From Pisaster brevispinus (taxonomy: Eukaryota > Echinodermata > Asteroidea > Forcipulatida > Asteriidae): 64,000 bases of DNA. The notes under the pieces were generated by a model. The model saw only the letters and a list, made by a program, of their open reading frames with translations, did not search any database and had not been told where the DNA came from. The position numbers and the translations under genes are program-made. How positions within the stretch are numbered: the stretch's first letter is position 1; each line of letters begins with the position of its first letter. The stretch lies in assembly GCA_023634235.1 (NCBI GenBank), contig JAMKCF010000001.1, positions 10,364,258 through 10,428,257 on the forward strand, written 5' to 3'. Shown here piece after piece: positions 30,136 through 42,069 of the stretch.

Positions 30136-31430
30136 ATAATTTGCAACGTTGATAGCGTTTTATAGATTGAAACGTCCTTTACTTTTTGCGAAAACTTTAT
30201 GAGAAGGTTCAGCGAAGAAGACACAGAATTAAATATTAAACATTGATTTTTTGTTGTGACTTCATCGATAATGTCGTCATTTGGTTAGTGAGATAATATG
30301 AACTTTTGAATTATGAAATTTCAACTTCCGGTTTCAATCGGAAGTAAAGGTCACAGGAAATCACTTTTTGTATGTAACTTGTACAATACATCAAGAGCTT
30401 TCATATGGTGCAAATATTTTGTATGTAGCAACAATAATTCTCCAGATATGGATTTTTTAAAATATTAAACTTTGATTAAATGTTGTGACGTCATCGATGA
30501 AGTCATCATCCCGAAAAAATGTGGGTGTCATCTACACACTAAGATCTAAGTACATGGTAAATTTCAAGACTGCAACCTTCTTAGTTAATGAGATACGAAC
30601 TTTTGAATGATGGAATTTGAACTTCCGTTTTCGACCGGAAGTAAAAGTCATATAGGGTCACTTTTTGTACGTGAATTGTAGAGGACGGCAAGAGCTTTTA
30701 TATAGTGCAAATATCTTACATGAGGCAATTATGGTTCTTTAAATGTTTTTTTAAAATAATAAATGTTGATTTATTGTTATGACGTCATCGATGACAACAT
30801 CAACCGAAATTAACATATTTATATTTAAACACAAAGATCTAAATACTTAGTAACTTTTAAGTCTCAAACATGTATAGTTCATGAGATATGACGAGTTTTC
30901 TTTATGAAAGAAAATTCAACATCCGGTTTTGACCGGAAGTAAAGGTCATATGGGGGTCACACCTAATGAAAGATTTGTAGAACTGTTCAAGGGCCTTCAG
31001 ATGATATGATTAAAGGTGTAGCATCATTTGTTTATAAGATATTACGTTTTCCCAAAAAAAAACCTTCAACGTCCGGAAGTAAAGGTCACATGCGATCACT
31101 ATCTGTGTAAGAGTTGTAAAAGGAATGTTGAACTTTCATATGAAGCAAAGATCTTGTATTTATCATTTATGGTTCTCTAGATATGTCGATTTACAATATT
31201 TCTCATTATTTTTCATTCTTGATGTTATGACGTTATCAATGACGTCATCATCCCGAAAATGTTCCTGTTTCGTCTATACACTAAGGTCTAAGTACATGAC
31301 AAGTTTCAAGTCTCTACGAGTTATACTTTTTCCGAAATCCTGCCGAGAAAGTACGGTGGGAAGAAGAGGACACGGAACAAAAAAAACCCAGTACAATAAC
31401 AATAGGTTTTCTGCTGTTAGCTGAACACAT
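30136..31430. repeat. Right part of the ~300 bp tandem repeat field
   Basis: CCGGAAGTAAA(G/A)GTCA or close relatives recur at about 30340, 30633, 30936 and 31073. TGACGTCATCGATGA-type words recur near 30250, 30485, 30778 and 31215. 'CACTAAGATCTAAGTACATG' and 'GAGATACGAACTTTTGAAT' are shared between units. Period about 295-300 bp with one partial unit. Non-coding. Confidence 0.8.
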
Positions 31431-31572
31431 AAAAAAAAAAAAAAATTGAAATATGATTTTTTGCATGTAAACAAAAACCAGGTGTTCGGGATTAGAAAGC
31501 ATGTAAAACTTTCCTAGTACAGTGGCTGTAGAATATTATTTTTTTTGCTTTTGAACTTCCGATCTCAGTCCA

Positions 31573-31915
31573 TTGTCATTGACATTTGCCCCACTTTTAC
31601 GATCGCGGAATACCACAGGGATCGGTTGTTGGCCCTTTAGCTTTTACTCTTTACTCATGTGCACTAGAAGTAATCACCATGGGATATCCAACATAATGTA
31701 CGCTGATGACACCCACTTTTACATTATTCTCAAACAAGATGAGTGGAGTGGTTCAAATCTTATCTTAGAAATCGTGAGCAATGTGGTTTTTGTTCAGGTA
31801 GCATCCAATGTTTCTAATACCACTTGTGGATTCCCTCAAGGAAAAATTCTAGGCCGTCTCTTTTTATATCAATAACATTATTAATTCCTCTCAAAAAGTT
31901 TAATAACATTATTCG
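31573..31915 (+). pseudogene. LINE reverse transcriptase fragments
   Basis: Between 31580 and 31730, two frames together show RGIPQGSVVGPLAF and then IMYADDTHFYI, the RT motifs PQGS and YADD of a Jockey/CR1/L2-like LINE. A second, separate piece follows at about 31785-31915 with VQVASNVSNTTCGFPQGK and YINNI-like codons, repeating the PQG motif. Two different RT scraps therefore lie side by side. Neither is functional. Confidence 0.6.
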
Positions 31916-32097
31916 CAGTTATTGCACCATTTTACATTATAAACCTTGATGGCCATTTTCGAAACTTGGGCTTAGGCTCCGTCAGCTATTTAGAAAACGT
32001 TGGTTTTCTTACGGGGCTTCAAACAGGTGGCAGTGCCCAAGCCGGAGCCCCAGCCGAAGCCGTGTTTTCGTACGGCCATTCTTGGATGGTAGTGTAG
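31916..32097. other. No gene seen
   Basis: Short non-coding gap containing CCGAAGCC/CGGAGCC words, otherwise featureless. Confidence 0.4.
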
Positions 32098-32542
32098 GGG
32101 TGCACCACACTAAATATAATCCCATAATAACCAATGCAAAATGCTAAATATTCAAAAAATTCTAATAACATATTTAAAGTCTCTCAGCCTCTTGAAAACC
32201 AATCAGACCACTAAACTTCTGATTTCTATTCAATTTTTGGCAGGTCAGCCGTTTGGAATTTTTGCTTATTACCCCAGAAAAAACACCCCCGAAAATGTGT
32301 TTTTTTCACAAACCGACTTGAAGCAAGTTTTCATGAGGCACTCCTCCAATTCCCGAGCTAAACAGGACCAATTTATCAAATCTCCTCAAAGTTGAAAACC
32401 CAGAACCCCAGGTTTTGATAGATTCTTAAAATTATACAATCTATTAGTTGCAAGACCCCCAAAAACAAAAGATTTAGAGGGCCTACGAAATATGATAATA
32501 AGCTACGCGCATGAATCTCGGCCTATTTAGTGTGGTGCACCC
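32098..32542. mobile_element. MITE with 19 bp perfect inverted ends
   Basis: GGGTGCACCACACTAAATA (32098-32116) is exactly mirrored by TATTTAGTGTGGTGCACCC (32524-32542). The 445 bp element has no ORF. The target duplication is not obvious. Confidence 0.75.
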
Positions 32543-33299
32543 ACCCGTAGGAAACCCACAAAAAAAGAATCCGGTTCTATTTCTATGAGGAAACCCGAAG
32601 TGCGCCCCCAATATTTGTCTAACTTTGTAATTTGCATATATTTAAATATAAAAGTTAAGGTCCGGGGCGGGCGGAGCTTAGAACGTTTTTATGTGATTGG
32701 CTGGATTTGAGAGACAGGTGGAACGTCGAACGTATGTGCAGTCGATTGTGTATGGTGAAAAAAAAAATGCTCTGTCATGCGGCAGCGCATTTTATATGCA
32801 GCAGGCACAATTCGATCATTGAGCACAAACACATCAGTCGCCAGTAAATCAGTGAGTATTCATATTTAAGGCCGTACTACTACTCATTACATCAACCTTA
32901 TCATTTGAGAAAAAGCACTAGTAGTAGTAGTCAGACTATGAAATGATAGGGTAGTGAGTAGTAGCTTAGTCATGTAAAAAACTGCAAACAATACATCTCA
33001 ATCAACATTTCAAACCGTTGAGATAGCTGACTATTTAATTTGTATCTGATGAAGTCACACGAAAATCTTTACGAATGTTCATGAAAAGACTTTTTAGAAG
33101 TATTTGTACTGCAAGTTCCAGTTTAGAGAACTAATTGTTTTCCCATTCAGTGGTGTTGAGTACTGGGGGACAGTTTGCGAAATGAAATTGTCTGAGGTCC
33201 TGCTATAAAGTTGAAAAAATAATAAACTGAATAAGTTGTATATATATTGAATATACTGAATATATCGTAAGTGTAAACTATAAATAAATAGTCAGCTTG
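32543..33299. other. No gene seen
   Basis: AT-rich DNA with short TA-rich runs near 33235-33290. No exon. A hammerhead-like word at 33046-33064 was considered and set aside. Confidence 0.4.
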
Positions 33300-34139
33300 T
33301 CAGGGAATGCGGTAAACCCCGGCTTTGGCTTGAGAGTCTTGCTGGTCCTTGTGTGTGTGTGTGGAGTGATGCTTGAATCTTGTTTGGTGTTTTGTGGAAG
33401 GTCTTGACTTGAGCTTGGCTGAAGATACGTTGGAGCTTGTGAGAAGTGTGGCCGTTGTATGGGAGGGTGATTGCAGCCTTGAACTTTGGTCGTTCATCTG
33501 GTGTGAGGCTTGGCTTGGGCTGGCTGAGGTTGAAGGTCTTGAAGTGATGTCTTGATGTGGTGTAATTCCTGCTTCAAGCTGCCTTTGTCACAGGTGTTGA
33601 AGGCCCGGCGGACCAAGGTGTGGCAGACAGCAGACTTGAAGCGAGGATGATGGAATGAAGAGTTGGCTTGTGGTGTACTATGTGGGCTAGAGTGCCATCA
33701 GCTTGTCTTATAACTTGAACATCTAGGAAGGAGATGGTGTTGTTCTGTTCTTGTTCCATGGTGAATTGGATGCGTGGATGCTGACTATTCAGGTGATGGA
33801 GGAACGCTTGGAGTGCTGTCTTGCCGTGGGGCCAAACCACAAAGGTGTCGTCAACGTAGCGGAGCCAGAGGTTGGGGCGAAGATCGGCGTTCTCGATGGT
33901 GTCAAGTTCAAACTCCTCCATGAACAAATCCGCCAGGACCGGGGATAGAGGGGATCCCATGGCGGCCCCAGAGGTTTGTTCATAGAACTTGTCTCTCTAC
34001 CTGTAGCTGGAAGCAGAGACGCAGGTGATGAGAAGGTCGTGGACTTGTTCTGGAGTGAGACTTGTGCGGTGTGTCAGTGTAGGATCGGCTTGTAGGCATT
34101 GTTTGGCGATGTTGCATGCTTCTTGAGTTGGTACGAACA
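33300..34139 (-). pseudogene. Penelope-like element reverse transcriptase fragment
   Basis: Reading leftward from about 34139: FVPTQEACNIAKQCL, RTSLTPEQVHDLLITC, then an in-frame TAG near 34000, DKFYEQTSGAAMGSPLSPVLADLFMEEFE, LWLRYVDDTFVVWPHG, RIQFTMEQEQNNTISFLDVQV and HHKPT. AMGSPLSP, YVDD and FLD are the order of Penelope-like RTs. A frameshift follows near 33650, after which the other frame continues towards a truncated GVYRIP at about 33310, where the linker before the GIY-YIG nuclease would begin. The nuclease itself is absent. Penelope elements often integrate as truncated, inverted partial copies, which fits the + strand piece starting at the same junction. Confidence 0.8.
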
Positions 34140-34690
34140 AGACCACATCATCAACTGGAATCAAGCCAAACTCATCGCACCTGTACAGTCCTGGCACCAA
34201 CGCAGAGTCATGGAGGCCATCGAGATACAAGCACATCATACAGTTCCACAAGACATCGGGTTCTTCATCAATGACATCTGGTCGCCCATCCTCAAGCCAA
34301 CCCTTCCAGCAGCAGCTCACCACAAGAATGTCACACTCCAACGCACACACATCCCACCAGCAACCAACTCTCACGCTCCACCGGCGACGAACAGCTTGGA
34401 TCCTTCCCGCCCAAATGTGCATCCACCCAGCAGTACTTAAGCTCAACCACCACCAGCAGTCCAGCATTCTCCTGAAGACGATCAGAGTATACTGTTCTAA
34501 ACGTCGAGACCAAACCGGCTCTTCTCAGAGCCAACACTCACACAAAAGAGTTTTCCACATGGTTGTACCCGCAAGCTTACTATTTATTTATAGTTTCTTC
34601 CTATTTCTCCGCACCATGCAAAGCTTCAAACAATACTTATATTGTAACTGTTTTTAATATAAGTGCAATCTGTTTCATGAATCAATAAAT
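34125..34690 (+). pseudogene. Penelope-like element 3' end, head-to-head copy
   Basis: Starting at the junction with the - strand fragment, the + frame reads EQDHIINWNQAKLI, SWHQRRVMEAIEIQAH and DIGFFINDIWSPIL. That is the pattern expected just downstream of the GIY-YIG nuclease at the C-terminus of Penelope-like proteins. The frame runs on to 34440, followed by an AT-rich tail. The two fragments point away from each other from about 34130, so they come from two copies or one rearranged copy. Confidence 0.6.
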
Positions 34691-34727
34691 CAGTTCAATC
34701 CAATCACCCTTTTTGTTTCTTGCACAG

Positions 34728-37700
34728 ATGCCAACTATTCAGGAATTTATTAAAGAGAAGAAGCCATATCTCTCTCATCTGCGCATCAATGTCATTAAAC
34801 ATGATGACCAATAGGTTTGTTGTAGGTGATTGCACAGAGACTGTAGAGTATGACGAAGCGAGAAGCAGCATTGATGCTGTTCAATGTGGTGATGAAAAAC
34901 GACTACAAGTCTCCACGACTTGAAGTTGGAGAAAGATGCAAGATAAAGAGCACTGGAGATTTTGATGTTCCAGAGGAAATCATGAGCCGAGGACTGACAT
35001 TGTTGACAAACAACACTGCAGAGTTTGTCACTATTGACAAAGTGTCAACATCTCCAGTGAAACATGATGTCTATAAAAGGCCAAGTTGTTGAGGTAGATA
35101 TTTATATCTTTAGATCTCTCAGCAGTGGCAAGGTACTAAATTTGCTGGCTGTTTTTTAATTATTAAATAATTACTCCCCCAAAAAGTCATTTAAAAAATC
35201 GAAAAATTCATGTGAGAAGACCTTAAGTCTAGATTGACACACATTTATTGCAAATTTACAACTAAACCTTTTCCCTGAAAAAAACCCAACTTGGAATGAA
35301 AGTGTACATGAGCCCTTGGCATCATGAGGGGTATTTACATAAGAGTATTTAAAACCAATCAATCACCCTATTTGTTACTGTTGATCAAGACACATGTACA
35401 TTATTTTCTACATGTACCTGGAATCATAGAGATGTGCAGTGCATGAAGAAAGTAACAGATGCATGAAGGAAGTAATACTTCCATGATCTCCACCCAATGA
35501 CTAAGTGGAACCATCTGTAGAGATGGGCAGTAGCATGTTGCCATAATCTATTTTTATGTTAGCCGCCCCCACCCCTCGCCTTGTTTCAAGCCTTTGTGTG
35601 GGCTTCAATGTTTTTTTTATATGTGTGGTATGCTGGGCTCACAAGTACAAACAAATTAGCTAAACATAATCCCAGGCATGTAAACAACACATGATATACA
35701 AAAAATTGATGAAAGAATGCCAAAAAAATGGTAGCATATGCAAACAATGAATGCCACAGTGTGAATGCAAAATATGTAGTAACCTGCCTTCGCAGGGTTT
35801 TAAATAAGAAAGGAAAAAATATATATAAAAAATAATATAAAGAAGTTTAAAAGAAAACAAGCAAATAATTGGATCTAATGATGTAGAGTGGAAAGTAGGA
35901 TAGGTACTCAGAATGTGATGTTTCAAAAATTATCATATAAAAAACGCAAGGCTAGTATAAAACAAAATTTACAGGTAGTTTTGGTAAAAAGTGTAATGCA
36001 TGTTTGGAGGTTTTTCTCAGCAGGCGTTTTTTTTGTTTTTTAAATTTCCAGCAAGAGATGACTAAAACGGTTTCCTCTAGAGGACGGAGCCTTGCAATAC
36101 AAGACATCACGGTTAGAGATGACAAAGCACAATGTCGTGTGTCATTATTTAGAGACGCCATCCCATCAGATGTAGCAGTAGGTGATTTTGTTGAAATCAC
36201 CAATCTTGTAACAAAGAACTATCAGAGCAGAAACTAGTTATCATCCACGGTTGCCTCCAGTGTCAAGGTATAGGACATTTGTTATTAGTAGAGGTAGCAT
36301 ATGTGGTACATTGTTAATCAGTATCAGCACTTTATTTTAACCCGTGAAGAGGTTCAAAAATAATTGTACAGGGTGTGGATGTGTGATGTAGCTCAAGTAC
36401 TTTTTGTTTATAGTTAATAAGGTATTAATTGTGATAGTGTTGAAAAGAGTAACTAATGGAAATGAAAGTTATAAATTACTGAATTGGAACCACAAAAATT
36501 CCAAACAAGACGTTACCATGCGATGTGAGGTTCAAAACTAAATAGCATTTATAAAGAGCTCCCATATGCCTCAAAAGGGTAACTTCAGATAGATAATGCA
36601 GATCAATAAAACACAGTTTATGCTGGCTAACAAATAACTTGAAGTTGTTCAGTTGATCTTTCAAATGTAAAATAGCCGCTTGGAATACATGTAGTACTTA
36701 AAATGCGAGGAAAGAAAAGGGGGGGGTAGAGTTAAAGAGTGGTTTAACTGTATAACCACATGCGCTGTGAGGGTTAAATTAAATGTAATTGTATTGAAAC
36801 ACACTACCATAAATTAGAGTGTTAAATGTGTTATGAAGACTATATGTCAAAGGTACACTCCGGCTTATTGGGCTATTTTGGGCTTATAAATAAACCAAAA
36901 CAAGGGCCTTCAGAGTAAAGTAGAATGTAGTGTACCGTTTCTTAAAGGGTTTGGGTACTTTTTGTATGACACAAAAACCAATGTCCACAGATTTACATTA
37001 AACTTACACGGTTTGAAGATAAAGATGTTAAAAAGCTTCCCTTAAATATTACTTGCTGAGGTGCTGTAGTTTTTGCGAAATGAGTAAAACAATGTCACAA
37101 AAATAATTTTCGTCTCAGGAGACATAAATTATTTTAGCATGTACATGTAGAACGTATTTACCAGTACTGGTATTTACGGGACTCTCCTGGAAACATCGCT
37201 CTGTGATTTTCACTTTTTTTTCTCAAAAACTTGACGACTGATGAAGCTGAAACATCTACAGGTAAATTATATTACATACATCTTCATTCACAGTGAGTAG
37301 CGATTCAGGTCATGGCCAAAAAATTGATCTACAAAAGGCATTAAAACTCTTTTTAAAAATCATTTAAATTTGTTGTTTTTAAGCATTTTTCTTAAAATCT
37401 AAGTCTCATGATCCTTTGAGTTAGTTTTACTTCCAGCCAAAATTAATTACTGCACTAAATTCAAGTCTGATTTATTTTTCTATTATTATTCATTTGATAA
37501 AAGAGACTTTGTACTCGGATTATAGATAAAAGTTATATATAACTATGAAAACATTATTGTAAAATTTTTATTCAGAGAAGCTGGAGTACAGGAGCATGTT
37601 TCATGGCTGTTGCACAGCGTATCTGGGGGCTAGCAAGACATAAAACCCAGGGCAATATTCCATACAGCTGTTGCCATGGGTTGTTTAGATAGCTAGCTGG

Positions 37701-38287
37701 GAGGTTATTAACATGTGGGAGGGCAGGAGCCAGACCACTGAGTAACTTTTTGTCCTGAATGGTTTTAGGCTGTGCACCTAGCTATTTCTATGGTACGTAG
37801 TAGGGGCCGTACGTTGGACTGTTATGTGAAGTTGCGACGGCTGGTAAAGCGTACATACACCCTGGCCTTTGACTCTTTTTTTTTCTTTTTTCGAAACATT
37901 ATGTCAATAACCTGAAATTTTTTATGATTTTTTGTTTACAATCGCCATCTAAAAACGATTGTCTATGATCACAAAATTATGTAAATGGTAAACTGGTGTT
38001 TTACTTTAAGACAAATTTTTAATGTGCAATTTTATGTCACTTTGCTTTAATCTTTACAGAAATGTTCATCTGGCCAGAAGTATACATTTATTGCATATGA
38101 GATACAAGATGGCATGGTTGAACTAACCACATCTGGTGAAGGATTTCCAGCCTATTTTGTTCAAAAGGAACTCCTTTTGGAAGCATTCAGCATCAGCGAG
38201 GATGAGATTACAGACACCTTATCTCAAAAAACTCCTTTTGGGTGTACTACCGGTAAACCAGATGGAACATTTTCATTGATTTTGTAA
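34728..38287 (+). pseudogene. Three-exon OB-fold (RPA-like) gene, apparently disabled
   Basis: Exon A is 34728-35093 (acceptor TTGCACAG, donor GAG/GTAGAT). Exon B is 36052-36267 (acceptor TTTCCAG, donor AAG/GTATAG). Exon C is 38060-38287 (acceptor CTTTACAG, stop TAA). Exons B and C join in phase 0. Exon B reads GRSLAIQDITVRDD, CRVSLFRDAIPSDVAVGD and FVEITNLVTK, which resembles an RPA-type OB fold. Exon C reads KYTFIAYEIQDGMVELTT and ends FSLIL. Exon A changes frame twice (MPTIQEFIKEKKPYLSHL, then a Lys-rich frame, then IKGQVVE), and exon B has an in-frame TAG at 36235-36237. It could be a decayed host gene or the RPA ORF of a transposon. Helitrons are known to carry such ORFs, and one lies 8 kb downstream. 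Confidence 0.5.
36942..37260. repeat. Interspersed repeat in an intron, Asterias-like
   Basis: Starts TTAAAGGGTTTGGGTACTTT and continues with ACATTAAACTTACACGGTTT and GCTGAGGTGCTGTAGTTTTT. I remember this as an abundant sea-star repeat with inverted halves. The right end is not clear. It lies in the second intron of the OB-fold gene. Confidence 0.5.
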
Positions 38288-38388
38288 AAAAGACAGACAA
38301 AAAAGAAAAAGAAATAAACAAACAAAGACAAGGAGGAAAAAATCATATGCAAAAGAATCTCAAAGTACTTAAAGATTTGTTTGATGTC

Positions 38389-39010
38389 ATGTTTAATCTG
38401 ACATATATCCTACATCAAGACATGAGGATCCTTCAAAAAAACTGAAAGTGTTTAATGTGTGTTTTATTTTTTGATTGTGTTGACTTATTAAAGTGATTGA
38501 AATTTTTGAAAAAATTTAGCATGTCATAATTAATATTTGAAAAAATTGTCTAAATTATATTGTGAAATTGATGCCGCAGTATTTGAAATTATTGTGTTCA
38601 CTTATTGGGTCATTGAATAAAACCTCAACCATTAATAATATTTCACATGATAATAACCTAAAAAGTAAAACAGAAAAACCCACCCAAAACAGATTCTATA
38701 CTACAGGGAAATTTGTTTAATGTAATTTTTAAAACAAACATACCAAACCATCTCTTTAATCAAGACATGAGAATCCTACAAAAGCATTGATAATGTTTAA
38801 TGTGTGTTTTATTCTAAGATTAATTTCACTTATTAAAGCGATCATATAAATTTAAATGACTTTAACAAAAGTAGTCATAAAGCATTTTCTTGTTATCGTT
38901 GTTGAAAATTGTTTGGTGCGTTAATGTTTAAAAAAAACCTTAAAAACATATTGTGAAATTGATGCAGTATTTAACAAAATTGTGTTCCCTTATCGGGTCT
39001 TAAAATCTGG
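38389..39010. repeat. Two degenerate ~350 bp tandem copies
   Basis: ATCAAGACATGAG(G/A)ATCC, GTTTAATGTGTGTTTTATT, ACTTATTAAAG(T/C)GAT and GTGAAATTGATGC recur in the same order in 38389-38650 and 38740-39010. Non-coding, directly downstream of the last OB-fold exon. Confidence 0.65.
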
Positions 39011-41272
39011 AAAATCTTAACCAGAAACAGCATTTGACATGATCATAACCTTAATTAGAACTTGTAAGATAATCTTTTAGCAAAACCATGTTGTAGGGTT
39101 ATGAAAGTCGATGTACTATAATTAAAATACTCTTGGGATAAAATAAATCGTAATTACTATCATTTGAAACTTTTTGCAGGGGGTTTGGTACTGTACTTGG
39201 TAGTGTAACATTTAATGAATCACCGGTACATTTTTAATTTGTTACAATAACCACGGGATCACTGGGTGATAAATATTTGTATTAAAAGACAACATTCTCA
39301 ACTAATTGTTGAAAACAAATAGCCAACATTGCTTAAAAAATTGTGTTCGTTGGAATCTGTATGAAAATATTTTTGTGGATAGAATCAACATTTTGATATC
39401 ATGAACATAATTAAGTTAAAGTTACAAACTTGCTATCAAAATTGTGCAGATACTCTAATTACAAGTAGGCTTAAAGTCAATCGTGCACTAAATCAATCAA
39501 AAATTATCTTCAGTGTGTGTTCATTTAACTTTGTTACAATTGGAATGGTTGTTTTTTAGCAGTAAGTTATAGTGATAATTTACATTTTCATGTTCATTAT
39601 ACTTAAAATTATCAAAATGCTTTACTCTGCCCATTTATAATGATTGTGTAATAAGCCTTGTAAAAGAAATAATGGAACTAAATCAATGAGTTCTTTTCTG
39701 GGTGTTTATGTGTTCATTGTTTTTTACCGACTTTCCAGCGGGGCCAATCAGCGACCGAGTTTGCACCTTTTCATGAACTATTCATGATTCGCCATGTGTT
39801 TCTAACAGCTAGCCAGCCAGGGGACGTTGCTGTGAATGGTTTTGTGGAGAAAAGTACCTTCTCGCCAGAGGAGTTACTATAAAGTGAATCAAATGCATTC
39901 TGAAAAAAACTTGACGATGGGTTAGGGCTTGGACTTAAAAATTCTCTAGATTATTCTGAAATTGCTTAAATTGTTTATAACAATATTTAACTTAGTCCTT
40001 GTTTGTTGAAGGTTTACAGGAACATTAACAGTGACTGATTTAATAATGAGGTTTTATTTGAGATGCGCCACGAGTAAAATGAAGTTCATTGGAGTTAAAG
40101 GGAAATTAAAACTTTGGTTTCTGAAATCGTTCGATTGTTTTACGTAGAAATATACAATATAACTAAGATGTAAAAAATAAATTTCAAAAGGTCGCATTTT
40201 TTAGATATCGCCGAAAATCCGGAGCGAATAATTATTATGTCAACGCAGGAAGAATAATCCGTAATTGGAATACAATCCAACAGAAACTTTTCCCAGATTC
40301 AAATTTTTGGGGCATAAAAACTAATATTGTTTTTTGATAACTACTAATTGGAAGTGAAATGTTCCTCAAAACGCTTTAATACTATATAAGTTGCTGTACT
40401 TCTATTTAAACCCAATAAGTGTGTATTGCCATTAATTATAAGAGGGATTACCAAATGGCCCTACAAACGATAACGCATTTTTGAACAGACATAGATTTCC
40501 ACACATGTATGGTAAATAGGCTGGCTAAAATTGTATTACATTTATATATGTACTTTACATTTATTTATGCACGTAGGCCTATGCACAGGGCGCGCGGTAT
40601 TTGAAAAGCCAGTCAACCGCAAAGTGCAGCACACACACACACTGAGACAACGACGCTGGCGCCCGGTATATGAAACGCTCATTAAATATGCAGCAACTCA
40701 TAAAATACGTCTGTTGAAAGTAGCAAGTTGGAGTGAGGGGGGCCATCCCATACGAACATGGTCCAAACACAGTCTTGAGTTCACCTCTCTTTCTTTGTGA
40801 ACACTTATCAGTGAATAATGCCTACATATAAGATGCAGTAAATTATCCCGCTACAGAAAATTAATATTATTGCTACACAAAAGTCTTCACTACATTCGTG
40901 TAGTTGTAAACAAAAAAGGGTAAAAGTAATCAAACGCATGGTAGAATTGTTTCATTGACAATATTTTTTTCAGGGCATGTCGAATGGTAGATGGATAAGT
41001 TTCAGATGCAAAGATAATATTTTTTAAATTACATGTTTTACATGGACAGTGTACAAGATTCAAACGTGAAGAAGTAATGGTCAATCAAAACATGAGTGTG
41101 TGCGATATTAACACAGCATGCATTGCACACAATCATGCTCGATCGTGTCAACGACCTCGTGACCTTTCCCATCTTGCTTGTTATTTTAGTCACTATATGA
41201 ATAAAACATGACTTGATGCTTCATTACCATGACTTGGCCACGCCCTCTTGAACAAGCTATCCAAGACGTTAC
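39011..41272. other. No gene seen
   Basis: AT-rich non-coding DNA. Short frames (for example 40531-40800) have no recognisable motif. Confidence 0.4.
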
Positions 41273-41273
41273 T

Positions 41274-41447
41274 ATAGACCTTATGCATTGACGTCATCCA
41301 GCCGCCATCTCAGAGGTAAACCGATGACATAACAATGGAAACGCACAGATTTGTACGCGCTTCGCACAGGACTGGCCAATGAACTACCTCCTTTTGACCT
41401 CTAGGCGAGAGCGCCCTACTGAAATGACGTCATGTGCACAAGGTCTA
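41274..41447. mobile_element. MITE, ~175 bp
   Basis: ATAGACCTTATGCATTGACG on the left is mirrored by TGACGTCATGTGCACAAGGTCTAT on the right, with one small offset. TA lies outside both ends. No ORF. Confidence 0.6.
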
Positions 41448-41907
41448 TTATGTCTGTGGTTTACAGTCATTGATCTCCATTAATATTGATAGAGATCAAT
41501 GTTTGCAACAATATCACCAACACGCACGGTGTGGTAGGCTATAGAAGTGCATGTGGAGGCAGTTTACTACACTAGATCATTGTCTACCGATGTCAGAAAG
41601 AGTGTGATTTACGGTATAGACAGCGGCTCTGTTATTGTTGTCATTGCATTTTGCAAACTTTACTGAGGTAGGTTACATCACCGCAGATAACTGTTTACCG
41701 TTTTACAATGATGTAATTTATAATTGGTACTGTATGCTTAGTGTGCTACTAAAAGTAAAATATTGAGTGAAAGTGACATAGGCCTAGTCATGCTAGTATT
41801 AGTAACGTATATTATTACTATAGTCTAGACTATTTTACATGTATACATAACATGACATCATGAATCAATAGGCTATCCTATTTTATGTTAGTTGTGACTG
41901 CGTTGTG

Positions 41908-42014
41908 TAGCCCCACAATAGTTAAGTTAGTGCCAACACGGTGGACTCCCTCAGCTTCTTCAAGCAAGAAGCAGCCAGAGGGAGTCCAGTGTATTGGCAC
42001 TATTTATGGGGCTA
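41908..42014. repeat. Long imperfect hairpin, pre-miRNA-like
   Basis: Outer TAGCCCCA (41908-41915) pairs with TGGGGCTA (42007-42014). The inner hairpin 41928-42002 pairs TAGTGCCAA with TTGGCACTA, GGACTCCCTC with GAGGGAGTCC, and GCTTCTT with AAGAAGC around a CAAGC loop, with small bulges. The inner 75 bases have pre-miRNA size and shape. A partial second copy (TTGGCACTATTTTATGGGGCTA, 42044-42065) shows it belongs to a repeat. Confidence 0.65.
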
Positions 42015-42069
42015 TTTAATATTTATTTAACTATGGGTCGATGGTTGGCACTATTTTATGGGGCTAGTG

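Noticed and set aside
31125..31424. ORF in the tandem repeat field
   Set aside because: It spans degenerate repeat units and shows no protein motif.
33046..33064. Hammerhead-ribozyme-like word CTGATGA...GAAA near the Penelope fragment
   Set aside because: Penelope elements can carry hammerheads, but I could not find a matching stem III and cleavage triplet around it, and stem II would be only two base pairs.
34271..34657. 128-residue + strand ORF rich in Ser/Gln/His
   Set aside because: It overlaps the Penelope C-terminal frame in another register and has no supporting motif.
40531..40800. 89-residue ORF with an ATG-like start
   Set aside because: No recognisable motif and no splice or promoter support. 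Length is expected by chance.
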